Assembly (NCBI GenBank): GCA_001751015.1
Contig: MAXM01000301.1
Location: 1-12,028, forward strand
Direction of reading: 5' to 3'
Length of the DNA: 12,028 nt
From: Desulfobacterales bacterium C00003106
Lineage (GTDB): Bacteria; Desulfobacterota; Desulfobacteria; Desulfobacterales; C00003106
Shown: piece by piece, positions 1 to 7,341 of the stretch
Numbering within the stretch: position 1 is the first letter of the stretch
Layout of the letters: the number at the start of each line of letters is the position of its first letter
The notes under the pieces: model-generated
What the model was told of the DNA's origin: nothing
Database searches by the model: none
What the model saw: only the letters and a program-made list of their open reading frames with translations
Made by a program: the position numbers and the translations under genes

Positions 1-1
1 C

Positions 2-103
2 ATTGTTTTCTTGGCGGGATTTTCCTTTGCCGGGGAATCAGGGTGTTTGCGGTCGGTGGTGAACATTTCAGTCAACACGGGAAGAGGAGATGAAAACGCA
101 TGA
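2..103 (+). CDS. possible 3' end of an upstream gene cut by the window edge
   Basis: This frame is open from the left edge and ends in a TGA at 101-103. That stop overlaps the ATG of the next gene (100-102) in the ATGA arrangement common between translationally coupled genes. About 33 residues are visible, with no recognisable domain. The other two forward frames are also open for 20-30 codons from the edge, so the only support is the stop/start overlap. The function cannot be judged. Confidence 0.22.
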   Translation: MVFLAGFSFAGESGCLRSVVNISVNTGRGDENA

Positions 104-495
104 AAAAACACCCGCATACATTGCCGCCTTACATTATAAATCTATTTTTCATCATAGGGTTGTTGTCGGCCGTAGCGTTCAGGATAATTATTGTTTTTCA
201 GCACATAAGACCGGAACTCTTCAGGCCTGTATGGTATTTTGGAGTTATTGGTTATATGTTCTTTTTCCTGTATAGATATGTTATTTCTCTAAAACGGAAA
301 AGGGCTATACATGAATATGATCTCATTTCAAAGCTCCAGGGGCATGAAAGGCTCTCTTCCGAAGACAGGGATGTTGCGGTATATCTCCTTTCATCTTTGA
401 AAAAGTCGCGGGAGAATCTTAATTACCTGTTTATATTCGCGCTATCCGGCATTGCTGTTGTAATCGATATCCTTCTGAGCATGCAAGGCGAGTAA
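100..495 (+). CDS. small membrane protein of unknown function
   Basis: This 131-residue protein was not recognised. It has three hydrophobic stretches long enough to span the membrane, at about residues 12-33, 43-62 and 108-126. Between the second and third lies a charged segment (about 64-105) beginning with the basic run LKRKR, which suggests a cytoplasmic loop or small soluble domain. A purine-rich GAGGAG lies about a dozen bases before the ATG and could be a ribosome-binding site. It is the only gene seen on the plus strand and converges on modC with 8 bases between the two stop codons, so it is probably not functionally tied to the nif-mod cluster. An overlapping stop just upstream hints that it is the last gene of an operon entering from the left. 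Confidence 0.7.
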   Translation: MKKHPHTLPPYIINLFFIIGLLSAVAFRIIIVFQHIRPELFRPVWYFGVIGYMFFFLYRYVISLKRKRAIHEYDLISKLQGHERLSSEDRDVAVYLLSSLKKSRENLNYLFIFALSGIAVVIDILLSMQGE

Positions 496-503
496 GGTTC
501 TCA

Positions 504-1634
504 TCAGCCCTTAAGGCATCTTCTCTCAGTCTCGGTGGCCCTGCATCTTTTGCCGCATAGCGGATGAGGTGTGTCCGGCGCAAAGCAGACCCAAACATTT
601 TCGTTTGTCTCAAAATCAAAAATATTCTTTGGAATCGCTGCATGCAGTTCCATGCCTCCGGCGGCGATTCTTGCTTTGACAAACCTGCCGTTGTTTCTTC
701 TGTCTAATATTTTCCCCCTGATTTGATTCAGATTGCCGTCAACTACTTTGTCTTCTCTTTTCAGGATAATTTTTTCCGGGTGGATGCACAGGTTGATCTC
801 TTTCCCTTTTTCAAAAATAGGATATTTTTTGACTCTGATCTTAAGAGGTTTTGCCAGGCCGCTATTATTGACTTGTGCAATGGCCTCATGCTGATTTATC
901 CTGATTACGCGTGCTTTCAAGATATTTTTGGCTCCGATAAAACGGGCTACAAACTCGGTTTTGGGATGACAGAATAGTTCATCAGGGGATTCAATCTGCT
1001 CTATTTCCCCATGATTAAGGACCGAAACACGATCTCCTAACAAAACTGCCTCACCTTGATTATGAGTGACATAGACCGTGGTCATTCCCATTTCCTGTTG
1101 AATACTTTTCAGTTCGTCTGCTATTGTCTCTCTGGTCAGGGCATCCAGGTTGCTCATAGGCTCATCAAGCAAAAGCACTTCCGGTTCAGTGACCAATGCC
1201 CTGATTAAGGCAACCCTCTGTTTCTGTCCCCCACTCAACTCGTGTGGAAATTTATCCCTTTCTTTTTCCATGCCTACTTTGTGCAGATAATGACCAACCC
1301 TCACGCTTATCTTGCTTGCTTTGATTTTTTTGACCCTGAGACCGTAAGCAACGTTGTCAAAGACACTTAGATGTGGAAACAGGGCATAGTCCTGGAAGAC
1401 AAAACCGATCTTCCTTTTTTCCGGAGAAAGACGGCTCACATTCCTGCTGCCGATGAAAACAGACCCCCTATCCTGTCTAATCAGCCCTGCTATTACAGAA
1501 AGCGTGGTCGTCTTGCCGCCGCCGCTCGGCCCTAATAAGACATGAAATTCTCCCCTGACAATCTCCAGGTTCAGGTTTTTCAGCACTGCCTGACCGTTAT
1601 AGTTTTTTGAGATTTTCTCCAGCAGAATCCCCAT
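504..1634 (-). CDS. modC: molybdate ABC transporter ATP-binding protein ModC
   Basis: This 376-residue ATPase powers molybdate (or tungstate) import through ModB. The ABC domain is complete: Walker A GPSGGGKT at 35-42, Q-loop Q81, signature LSGGQ at 133-137, Walker B ending LLLDEP at 154-159, D-loop NLD at 162-164 and switch H191 in the motif VTHNQ. After about residue 230 comes a C-terminal extension of ~140 residues of the TOBE/MOP-like regulatory kind found in ModC and related importers, ending in a motif with CFAPDTPHPL. The ribosome-binding site is weak (AAGG about 8 bases before the ATG), and a 123-base spacer with short repeats separates the gene from modB. The C-terminal domain alone does not separate molybdate from tungstate or sulfate, so substrate is assigned from the modA-modB-nif context. 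It ends 8 bases from the convergent membrane-protein gene, with no clear terminator hairpin between them. Confidence 0.9.
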   Translation of the reverse strand: MGILLEKISKNYNGQAVLKNLNLEIVRGEFHVLLGPSGGGKTTTLSVIAGLIRQDRGSVFIGSRNVSRLSPEKRKIGFVFQDYALFPHLSVFDNVAYGLRVKKIKASKISVRVGHYLHKVGMEKERDKFPHELSGGQKQRVALIRALVTEPEVLLLDEPMSNLDALTRETIADELKSIQQEMGMTTVYVTHNQGEAVLLGDRVSVLNHGEIEQIESPDELFCHPKTEFVARFIGAKNILKARVIRINQHEAIAQVNNSGLAKPLKIRVKKYPIFEKGKEINLCIHPEKIILKREDKVVDGNLNQIRGKILDRRNNGRFVKARIAAGGMELHAAIPKNIFDFETNENVWVCFAPDTPHPLCGKRCRATETERRCLKG

Positions 1635-1645
1635 GTCGGCGCCTT

Positions 1646-1710
1646 TTCGTTGAATAGTCAGATAGTCAAATGGTCAAATGGTTGAATAGGGTATTGAAAA
1701 ACGTTCAATA
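1646..1710. repeat. degenerate 8-base tandem repeat and a small hairpin between modB and modC
   Basis: About five and a half imperfect 8-base units run from 1646 to 1689 (TTCGTTGA, ATAGTCAG, ATAGTCAA, ATGGTCAA, ATGGTTGA, ATAG). Just beyond is an inverted repeat, TATTGAA at 1692-1698 and TTCAATA at 1704-1710, giving a 7-base stem with a 5-base loop. It lacks a GC-rich stem or U-run, so it is not a convincing terminator. The array lies directly upstream of the modC start and may explain the otherwise long gap in this operon. Confidence 0.6.
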
Positions 1711-1757
1711 AATCCTTCGTGGCTTTGTCTCCTTTATCGCAGCCAGACGATAGATTT

Positions 1758-2555
1758 TCAGACAATCACTGCTGTTTGACCTCTGATCCTTGATTTGAAT
1801 ATCAATAACGAAGTAAAAGAAAATATTGTTAGAAGCAAAGCAATAGCAACCGATGAGCCCAGCTCACCTGACATGACGTTATGGTAAATGGCAACAGTCA
1901 TTGTTTCGGTTTTATAGGGAATGCAGCCGGCCACCATGGAAGTGGCGCCAAATTCTCCTAACGCCCTTGCCCACGTCATAACCATTCCCGCGTAGATACC
2001 GTTTTTTGCCAGGGGGAGGAGGACTTTCTTGAATGTATAGAATTTTGATGCCCCCAGGGTCAAAGAAGCATCGATCACATTATTGTTTATCGATTCAAAT
2101 GCCCCCCTCGCTGATTTTATCAAAAACGGGCTTGAAACAAAAAGCTGCGCAATGATGATCCCCTTTTTAGAAAATATCAGATCAATTCCGCAGTTGTTCA
2201 GCAAACCGCCAAGTTTGCTGTTTCCTCCCAACAGGATTAGGAGAGCCAGGCCCGCAACGAGAGGGGGCATGGAAATAGGAAGATCAACTAGTGTATCAAG
2301 TATCTCCTTGCCCCTGAATTGCTTCGTTGCCAGCAAATATGCCACGGGTAATCCCAAACACAACGCCAAAAAGACCACTATCAGCGATGTCTCAAGACTT
2401 ATAACTATGGCTGACAAAACCAGGGGAGAGCTGAACTGGTTTACCAATTCCACAAACGAAGTCGCTGTAAACAGAGCAAATATGGGAAGCGTCAGCAGGC
2501 AGACAAATACCGCCGCGATGAGCGATACAGCCAAATCAAAGGCAATCCCTTTCAT
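1758..2555 (-). CDS. modB: molybdate ABC transporter permease ModB
   Basis: This 265-residue inner-membrane permease forms the molybdate channel. Hydrophobic spans start near residues 7, 46, 57, 98, 131, 185 and 232. The cytoplasmic coupling (EAA-type) loop lies at about 150-185, including GAFESINNNVIDASLTLGAS, which docks on ModC. The diagnostic ModB/CysT-type motif ARALGEFGAT is at 196-205. The ATG follows the modA stop codon with no intervening base, and its ribosome-binding site (GAGGTG) lies inside the end of modA, so the two are almost certainly translationally coupled. Tungstate permeases (TupB/WtpB) are close relatives, but the nif neighbourhood favours molybdate. Confidence 0.9.
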   Translation of the reverse strand: MKGIAFDLAVSLIAAVFVCLLTLPIFALFTATSFVELVNQFSSPLVLSAIVISLETSLIVVFLALCLGLPVAYLLATKQFRGKEILDTLVDLPISMPPLVAGLALLILLGGNSKLGGLLNNCGIDLIFSKKGIIIAQLFVSSPFLIKSARGAFESINNNVIDASLTLGASKFYTFKKVLLPLAKNGIYAGMVMTWARALGEFGATSMVAGCIPYKTETMTVAIYHNVMSGELGSSVAIALLLTIFSFTSLLIFKSRIRGQTAVIV

Positions 2556-3317
2556 CTATTTCACCACCTCAAACCCGTATTTTCTGAAAACCTCTTTACC
2601 TTCAGGGCTCAACAGATAACGGACATATTCAGACGGATCGTTTTTGTATTTCACCATTCGACAAACCGGGATAATACTTTGCAAGTTATATTGCTTTGGG
2701 ATATCAATAAGTCTTACCTTGCCGGACTGAACCGCATCCGCCTTCCAGACAAGAGAGGCATCAGCGTTATTCCCTTCGACCCACAAGACTAACTGCTTTA
2801 CTGTTACGCCTCTTGCTATGATATTCATGTCTGATTCATCGAGCCCTGCTTTCTCAAATATTGCAGCAGTGGCTTGTCCTATGGCGCATGCCTTGGCATC
2901 ACCGACCAAGATCCGGTTTTTCTTGTCAACAAAATCTTCAAACGAGTTTAGTTTGCTGTTTCCCTTGGGAGTAATAATAACAGGTGTATGATAGGCAATC
3001 GGAGTGTAATCTTTTATGTGGCCCTTTTCCTTTAAGATTTTTGCCCACCTGTCGCTGCCCGGAACAAAGACATCAGGTGTCTGCCCCACCAGTATCTTGT
3101 TGCCCAGTCTTCCCGTTCCTTCATAATCGTACAGAACCCTTATGTCATATTTTTTCTCAAACTTTTCACCTAGTTCGTTCAATGGAAGGCGCATACCTGC
3201 CCCGGCAAAGACAAGGAGTTCGTTGGGGGCTTTTTTGGCAAAAGCGGTAGAAGGAACAAGGCAAATCAATATCGATAAAAACACACCATATCTTTTCAAA
3301 TCGGCAAGTCTTTTCAT
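2556..3317 (-). CDS. modA: periplasmic molybdate-binding protein ModA
   Basis: This 253-residue substrate-binding protein is predicted to capture molybdate outside the inner membrane and deliver it to ModBC. It starts with a classical signal peptide: basic MKRLADLKR, a hydrophobic core, and a likely cleavage after AFA at about residue 27. No lipobox cysteine is present, so the mature protein should be free in the periplasm. The mature protein opens with LLVFAGAGMRLPLNELG, matching the oxyanion-binding N-terminus of ModA-like proteins, followed by TPDVFVPGS and AKACAIGQAT segments typical of this subgroup. A good ribosome-binding site (AGGAG) is 6 bases before the ATG. It is followed directly by modB. 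Tungstate or dual specificity cannot be excluded from sequence. Confidence 0.88.
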   Translation of the reverse strand: MKRLADLKRYGVFLSILICLVPSTAFAKKAPNELLVFAGAGMRLPLNELGEKFEKKYDIRVLYDYEGTGRLGNKILVGQTPDVFVPGSDRWAKILKEKGHIKDYTPIAYHTPVIITPKGNSKLNSFEDFVDKKNRILVGDAKACAIGQATAAIFEKAGLDESDMNIIARGVTVKQLVLWVEGNNADASLVWKADAVQSGKVRLIDIPKQYNLQSIIPVCRMVKYKNDPSEYVRYLLSPEGKEVFRKYGFEVVK

Positions 3318-3359
3318 GACAACTCCTACAAAACATTTATGGAAAGCAGGCGTTTCTTA

Positions 3360-4106
3360 CTAAGAAGCTTGAAAACATAGCCTTTCCAGGTTCAGAATCT
3401 TGCCGGCCCCGGCAATGGTTGTGCCGTAAACGTATATGGGCTTTTCGTATTTTTTTGACAGAAAAGTCAATTGAGACAGGCCGTCATTTACTATTGTTGA
3501 GCCTGTCGCCAAAATGACATCACAGGTTTTAAAGAGCTCTTCTGTCTTTTCCGTGCCGTTCCAGATAAGCGCCCCATATTTTATCTTGCCAATATTGTTT
3601 TTGTCTAAGTCTGTTACCTTGACACTCTGAGCAGGCAGCTTTCTGGTAAAATTATCTATTATAGCCGGCTGAAATCCAACGATTCCAATCTTGATATCAG
3701 CGCTGTATTTATTAATGATTGTCCTTACTATCTCTTTAGCGCATAGTTCAGGCTCCTTATTTTTGCAGTGAATAGTCCTGTCGGCCGCACCCAAGTGACG
3801 CATTACGGCATTCAGCGTGGCAATAAAAAGAGCCCGGTCACTGTTATCCGTTAATTGCAGCTCCAGTATTTCCTTGATCTTGCCTTTGAAATTCCTTGGA
3901 GCATCTGTAAAAGCCTGCCCCAGGGCATTCTTGAAATCGGCCTGCATTAAGAATTCCTTGCCTTGAAGCAAAGGAAAATCCTTTCTTTCTGTTTCACCTA
4001 TGGCCTCTTCAGGTGTCAGGATCTTGGCTGTAATGTTGACCTCACTTTCCCACAAGCCATTTTCTATAGCTAAATCAATGAGTGCCGCTTTCAGTTCCGT
4101 ATACAC
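3360..4106 (-). CDS. DUF4213/DUF364 family protein, putative heavy-metal-handling protein
   Basis: This 248-residue soluble protein resembles the DUF364 family, which has a small enolase-N-terminal-like domain (DUF4213) followed by a Rossmann-like domain. The N-terminal part contains FPLLQGKE (44-51) and a long helical segment. The C-terminal part contains IKIGIVGFQPAII (138-150), VTDLD (164-168) and the family-typical ATGSTIVNDGL (200-210). Members were annotated as putative heavy-metal chelators because they often neighbour metal-uptake and molybdoenzyme genes; no biochemical function is established to my knowledge. The start is GTG, chosen because GGGAG at 4115-4119 is spaced 8 bases from it. 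The gene sits 42 bases upstream of modA and is probably co-transcribed with modABC, suggesting a role in molybdenum or other metal handling. Cysteines C114, C122, C195 and C244 are visible, but no canonical metal motif is. Confidence 0.82.
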   Translation of the reverse strand: MYTELKAALIDLAIENGLWESEVNITAKILTPEEAIGETERKDFPLLQGKEFLMQADFKNALGQAFTDAPRNFKGKIKEILELQLTDNSDRALFIATLNAVMRHLGAADRTIHCKNKEPELCAKEIVRTIINKYSADIKIGIVGFQPAIIDNFTRKLPAQSVKVTDLDKNNIGKIKYGALIWNGTEKTEELFKTCDVILATGSTIVNDGLSQLTFLSKKYEKPIYVYGTTIAGAGKILNLERLCFQAS

Positions 4107-4114
4107 CTTCTTTA

Positions 4115-4119
4115 CTCCC
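4115..4119 (-). promoter_or_regulatory. ribosome-binding site deciding the GTG start of the DUF364 gene
   Basis: GGGAG on the minus strand stands 8 bases upstream of the GTG at 4104-4106. No in-frame ATG or better-spaced Shine-Dalgarno sequence was seen nearby. Confidence 0.6.
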
Positions 4120-4151
4120 TTTTGCTTTTAACCTTAAGCCATAAGCCTTGC

Positions 4152-4275
4152 TATAGACCTTCAGATAATTAATTGCACAAGGCCAGAGGGAAAAATCCGA
4201 GTAAGGCGTACATAGGGTACGTTGTCGAGGATTTTGACCGATAACGCCGTGCAATTATTTAGGTAAAGGTCTATA
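4152..4275. repeat. 124-base palindromic (MITE-like) element after the NifX-like gene
   Basis: The ends are inverted repeats of 27 bases (4152-4178 against 4249-4275) matching at 23 positions, beginning TATAGACCTT. Inside, AAAATCC (4192-4198) pairs with GGATTTT (4229-4235), and CGTAC (4207-4211) pairs with GTACG (4217-4221). All three pairs share one centre near 4213-4214, so the whole unit can fold as a single long cruciform or RNA hairpin. It has no coding capacity. The right end overlaps the ATA-TAG end of the NifX-like gene. TA at both tips could be a target duplication, as in Tc1/mariner- or IS630-type MITEs, but this is inference. As RNA it may act as a transcript-end or processing structure between the nif and mod segments. 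Confidence 0.8.
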
Positions 4276-4582
4276 TGTCGACAATGGGACCTTCATAGAC
4301 TACCGGTTCGATACCAAGCTCTTTTAGTTTTGAGGCAGGCACCTTGCCTATCTGTGTCACATAAATTCTGGCGCAGTCTTTGAGCAGGGCTGAAACACGC
4401 CCGAATCTCTCCGGATCAAACGAATGTTTCGGGTCACCCACGGAATATGTTTCCGTGGGCCGTTCTTCAACAAATGCCATCTTGTCATTACAGTCATAGA
4501 TCAAAAATCTCTGTGCCTTGCCAAAGTGATCGTTTACGTTTGTGCCGTCTGTTGAAACCACGGCGATTCTTGTCTTGTCCAT
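4271..4582 (-). CDS. NifX-like Fe-Mo cofactor-binding domain protein
   Basis: This 103-residue protein consists of one dinitrogenase iron-molybdenum cofactor-binding domain (NifX/NafY/NifB C-terminal family, Pfam Nitro_FeMo-Co). It has the opening strand RIAVVSTDG (5-13) and the characteristic VNDHFGKAQRFLIYD (16-30), then a Rossmann-like alternation ending with a conserved LKELGIEPVVYEG. Relatives bind or shuttle NifB-co or FeMo-co precursors between NifB, NifEN and the apo-MoFe protein. The position just after nifE-nifN-nifB2 supports that role. The ATG has an AGGGG ribosome-binding site about 9 bases upstream. Its last codon and TAG stop lie within the terminal repeat of the palindromic element at 4152-4275, so the C-terminus may have been reset by that element. 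Its precise orthology (NifX, NafY or another member) cannot be settled by eye, so no symbol is given. Confidence 0.8.
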   Translation of the reverse strand: MDKTRIAVVSTDGTNVNDHFGKAQRFLIYDCNDKMAFVEERPTETYSVGDPKHSFDPERFGRVSALLKDCARIYVTQIGKVPASKLKELGIEPVVYEGPIVDI

Positions 4583-4650
4583 TTGTAGATCCCCTTTCGT
4601 AAGTTGTTTGGGTCATGGTGAATTATTGTAAGAATCGCACAGCCTACATA

Positions 4651-5913
4651 TCACCCACACCCCAAGCCGGTTCCGGTGCACCCTGTAGCATCCGTACAAC
4701 TTACACGACGTCCCTTGAGGCTTCGAACATCCCGGCCTTCGTAGATCGCGGAAAGTCCCTCCTCGATAAATCCGTACATCTCCACCGGCTGGATACCGGC
4801 CTGCTCGAGTATCGTCTTGGGGGTTTCGCCAAGGGCGCCCACCAGGATGGCACGGCAATCATTGAGGGTCTCTGCGAGGTCAACCCACCTTTTTCGTCCT
4901 GTTCCGGGCGTCGGCGCAAGTCTGGTGTCAACGAGATTGAATCGGTCTTTCCCCTCGGTGTAGATCAGGAATCGGTCGGCCTCACCGAGATGCTGATTGA
5001 CCAGCATCCCTTCCCGGGAGGCTACTGCAACACACGGACGTCTTTCTTTTGGCCCTATGGGAAGGGCGGCGCATGAGGTAAGATAACGGCGAAATTCATC
5101 TATCCTGTCATGGGCAAGAAGTCCAACGGCGTCGGCGCGGCACCTGGCACAATGCCGCATCTGAGGAACATATTTTTCGGCCTCATTTCTAATCGTTGAT
5201 ACAAGTTTTTTGGAGGGTTCCGCTATCTCTTCAAATGGGCTTCCAGGAGTAGGAAACATGGGAATACAGTTCAACAAATCAACCCCGAGGCCCCCCATAG
5301 TCCTGGCCACATCAATCATGTGTTCATCGTTCTTGCCCGGCACCAATATGGTATTTACCTTTACCGTAATGCCGTGTTCCTTGAGCTCACGTATTGCCTC
5401 AAGCTGACGGCCCAGAAGCAACTCGGCCCCTTTTTCCTTCCGGTAGACCACATTGCCGTCACGGACCCAGGCATATATCCTTGCGCCAACAACAGGGTCA
5501 ACGGCATTTACGGTTACGGTCACATTGGTAACATTGAGCTCTGCGAGGCGATCTATGTAGGGACTAAGCTCAAGCCCATTGGTGGCGAGACAAAGGATCA
5601 AGTCCGGGAACTGCTCTCTCGCCAGTTCCAGTGTTTCCATTGTCGCTTCGGGATTGGCAAACGGGTCTCCGGGCCCGGCGATACCTGCCACTTTAATCCT
5701 TGGCTCTTTTTCGAGCACTATTTTGAGATATTCCACGGCCTGTCCCGGTGAAACCACCTTGCTTGTGACACCCGGCCGGCTCTCATTAACACAGTCGTAC
5801 TTGCGATTGCAGTAGTTGCATTTGATGTTGCATCGTGGCGCCACAGGCAGATGTACGCGGCCATATTTCCCTTTTACCTTCGCGTGAAAGCAGGGATGAT
5901 GTTCAAGATCCAT
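4651..5913 (-). CDS. nifB: NifB, FeMo-cofactor core synthase (copy 2, GC-rich block)
   Basis: This 420-residue radical-SAM enzyme fuses two [4Fe-4S] units with carbide and sulfide to give NifB-co, the 8Fe-9S-C core of FeMo-co. The N-terminus has HPCF (6-9) and the SAM-cluster motif CNIKCNYC (C28, C32, C35). It continues with YDCVNESRPGV (39-49), SAM-binding GPGDPF (80-85), and RHCARCRADA with C255 and C258, conserved cysteines in NifB. From about 293 a NifX-like domain begins (VAVASREG, VNQHLGEADRFLIY), and the protein ends in a cysteine-containing tail, CTDATGCTGTGLGCG. A strong AAGGAG stands 8 bases before the ATG. It lies 60 bases after nifN. It aligns without gaps to the other NifB over the first ~258 residues (37 of the first 51 identical), yet its DNA is clearly richer in G+C. 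Confidence 0.95.
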   Translation of the reverse strand: MDLEHHPCFHAKVKGKYGRVHLPVAPRCNIKCNYCNRKYDCVNESRPGVTSKVVSPGQAVEYLKIVLEKEPRIKVAGIAGPGDPFANPEATMETLELAREQFPDLILCLATNGLELSPYIDRLAELNVTNVTVTVNAVDPVVGARIYAWVRDGNVVYRKEKGAELLLGRQLEAIRELKEHGITVKVNTILVPGKNDEHMIDVARTMGGLGVDLLNCIPMFPTPGSPFEEIAEPSKKLVSTIRNEAEKYVPQMRHCARCRADAVGLLAHDRIDEFRRYLTSCAALPIGPKERRPCVAVASREGMLVNQHLGEADRFLIYTEGKDRFNLVDTRLAPTPGTGRKRWVDLAETLNDCRAILVGALGETPKTILEQAGIQPVEMYGFIEEGLSAIYEGRDVRSLKGRRVSCTDATGCTGTGLGCG

Positions 5914-5973
5914 TTTGTTTTCTCCTTTCTTAATCCCAATAGTGCTGAGTTGTCGGTTTTGGATTCTTCACTC

Positions 5974-7341
5974 TCACATATACCCGTACCCCACGGGCGA
6001 ATCGTTCTGCTTCTTTTCGATCGCGGCATTGACGATCCGGTCGAGAAGGGACTGCGCGCCTCGATAGCCAAGGTGAAGCACACGCTGCGCGCCTATCCGG
6101 TCATGTATGGGAAATCCTACCCTGATCAACGGGACATCAAGCTTTCTCGCAAGGCGATACCCTTTGCTGTGTCCTACAAAAAGGTCCGGTTTTAAGGATT
6201 CCGCCTCACCGGCAATATCGTAAAAGTCGATCCCGTCCCGGACAAGAGGGGGTTCGACAATCCCCCCGCATGCACTCTTTATGGATTCCTCAAGGCGGCC
6301 GCTTGTCCCCCCTGATGCGCAAAGCACGGGTTTGATACCTATTTCCGCCAGAAACGAGGTCAAGCCGATGACAAGGTCCTCTTCTCCGTAAACAACTGCC
6401 CGCTTTCCGGAGATGTATTTATGGGCATCCACATAGGCATCGATCAGACGACCACGTTCTTTTTCGTGCCGACAGGGGGTCTTGTTGCCTGAGACCTCCT
6501 CCATGGCTGAAAAAAACTGATCCGTTTCCCTCAGTCCTATGGGCATGCCGACCTGGCTCAGAAAGACGCCGTGACGCGTGGTTAGAAGCCGACCGGCCGT
6601 GTCCTGGCCTGAAATGGTCCTTCCGAACTCAATGGTTGCCTTTGAACTCCCCATGCTTTTTATCATTGATATGGGCGTCCCACCGCCCGGGAGTTTCTCG
6701 TAGTCAAGGAGGGCCGGGCCATCCAGCGTCTCGGAGATATCCGGCAGGACAATCCCCGAGACACCAAATGCTCTGAGTATCTCCTTCAGATAGCGGATAT
6801 CTGCCGGAGAGACAAAGCCCGGCAGGAGATTGACGCGCCCGGTAGATCCGTCTTTCGTAGCTACCTGATCGACCATGGCCTTTACCGCGTCATGAAAGCC
6901 CTCCATGTGAGTCCCGGCGTAACTCGGAGTAGAGACGTCTACCAGAAGCGGCGCTTTTTCATGCGCAAACAGGTCTTTTTCCTCCTTGCGAAACTCTCTT
7001 ATAATGCCGGGCACGTCATCGCCAATTGTCTCGGTGAGACATGTGGTGGCAACACCGACGATCTTTCCACCATACTTGGTGATCACGTTTTTCAGTCCCT
7101 GTTTCAGATTGGAACTTCCGCCAAAGACCGCGTTCTTTTCCCCGAGAGACGAAGACGCTATGTCCATCGGCTCTCTGAAGTGGCTGATGATGTAGCGGCG
7201 CATGTAGGTAGCACAACCCTGGGAGCCATGGAGAAACGGCACAGCTCCTTCAACGCCTCTGAACGCGAGGCATGCCCCGATCGGTCTGCACAACTTACAT
7301 GCGTTGGTCGTTGATACGTAATGGTTCTCAGTTGTTGGCAT
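5974..7341 (-). CDS. nifN: FeMo-cofactor scaffold subunit NifN
   Basis: This is the beta-like half of the NifE2N2 scaffold on which NifB-co gains molybdenum and homocitrate. It has 455 residues from the ATG at 7339-7341. A TTG start 33 bases further upstream is possible but has no comparable ribosome-binding site, whereas AAGGAGGT lies 7 bases before this ATG. Three cysteines matching the P-cluster-type ligands of NifK are present: C18 (LCRPIGA), C43 (HGSQGC) and C101 (TTCLTETIGDDVP). The family's C-terminus SPVGYGYM is seen. The 14-base overlap with the end of nifE implies translational coupling and balanced subunit synthesis. NifN and NifK are homologous. The call NifN rests on pairing with nifE, the separate recognisable NifK, and the tail sequence. 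Confidence 0.9.
   Translation of the reverse strand: MPTTENHYVSTTNACKLCRPIGACLAFRGVEGAVPFLHGSQGCATYMRRYIISHFREPMDIASSSLGEKNAVFGGSSNLKQGLKNVITKYGGKIVGVATTCLTETIGDDVPGIIREFRKEEKDLFAHEKAPLLVDVSTPSYAGTHMEGFHDAVKAMVDQVATKDGSTGRVNLLPGFVSPADIRYLKEILRAFGVSGIVLPDISETLDGPALLDYEKLPGGGTPISMIKSMGSSKATIEFGRTISGQDTAGRLLTTRHGVFLSQVGMPIGLRETDQFFSAMEEVSGNKTPCRHEKERGRLIDAYVDAHKYISGKRAVVYGEEDLVIGLTSFLAEIGIKPVLCASGGTSGRLEESIKSACGGIVEPPLVRDGIDFYDIAGEAESLKPDLFVGHSKGYRLARKLDVPLIRVGFPIHDRIGAQRVLHLGYRGAQSLLDRIVNAAIEKKQNDSPVGYGYM

Noticed and set aside
1646..1689. CRISPR array
   Set aside because: The units are 8 bases long with no spacers and no cas genes nearby; this is a simple tandem repeat.
4191..4235. Inner hairpin as a simple rho-independent terminator after the NifX-like gene
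   Set aside because: The stem is interrupted, there is no adjoining U-run, and the pairing extends symmetrically out to 4152 and 4275, so a palindromic element fits better. Termination here remains possible.
4615..5076. 153-codon plus-strand open frame over nifB copy 2
   Set aside because: It is a shadow frame opposite a confidently identified gene; the product has no recognisable motif. The same holds for the other long frames opposite nifE, nifN, modB and nifK.
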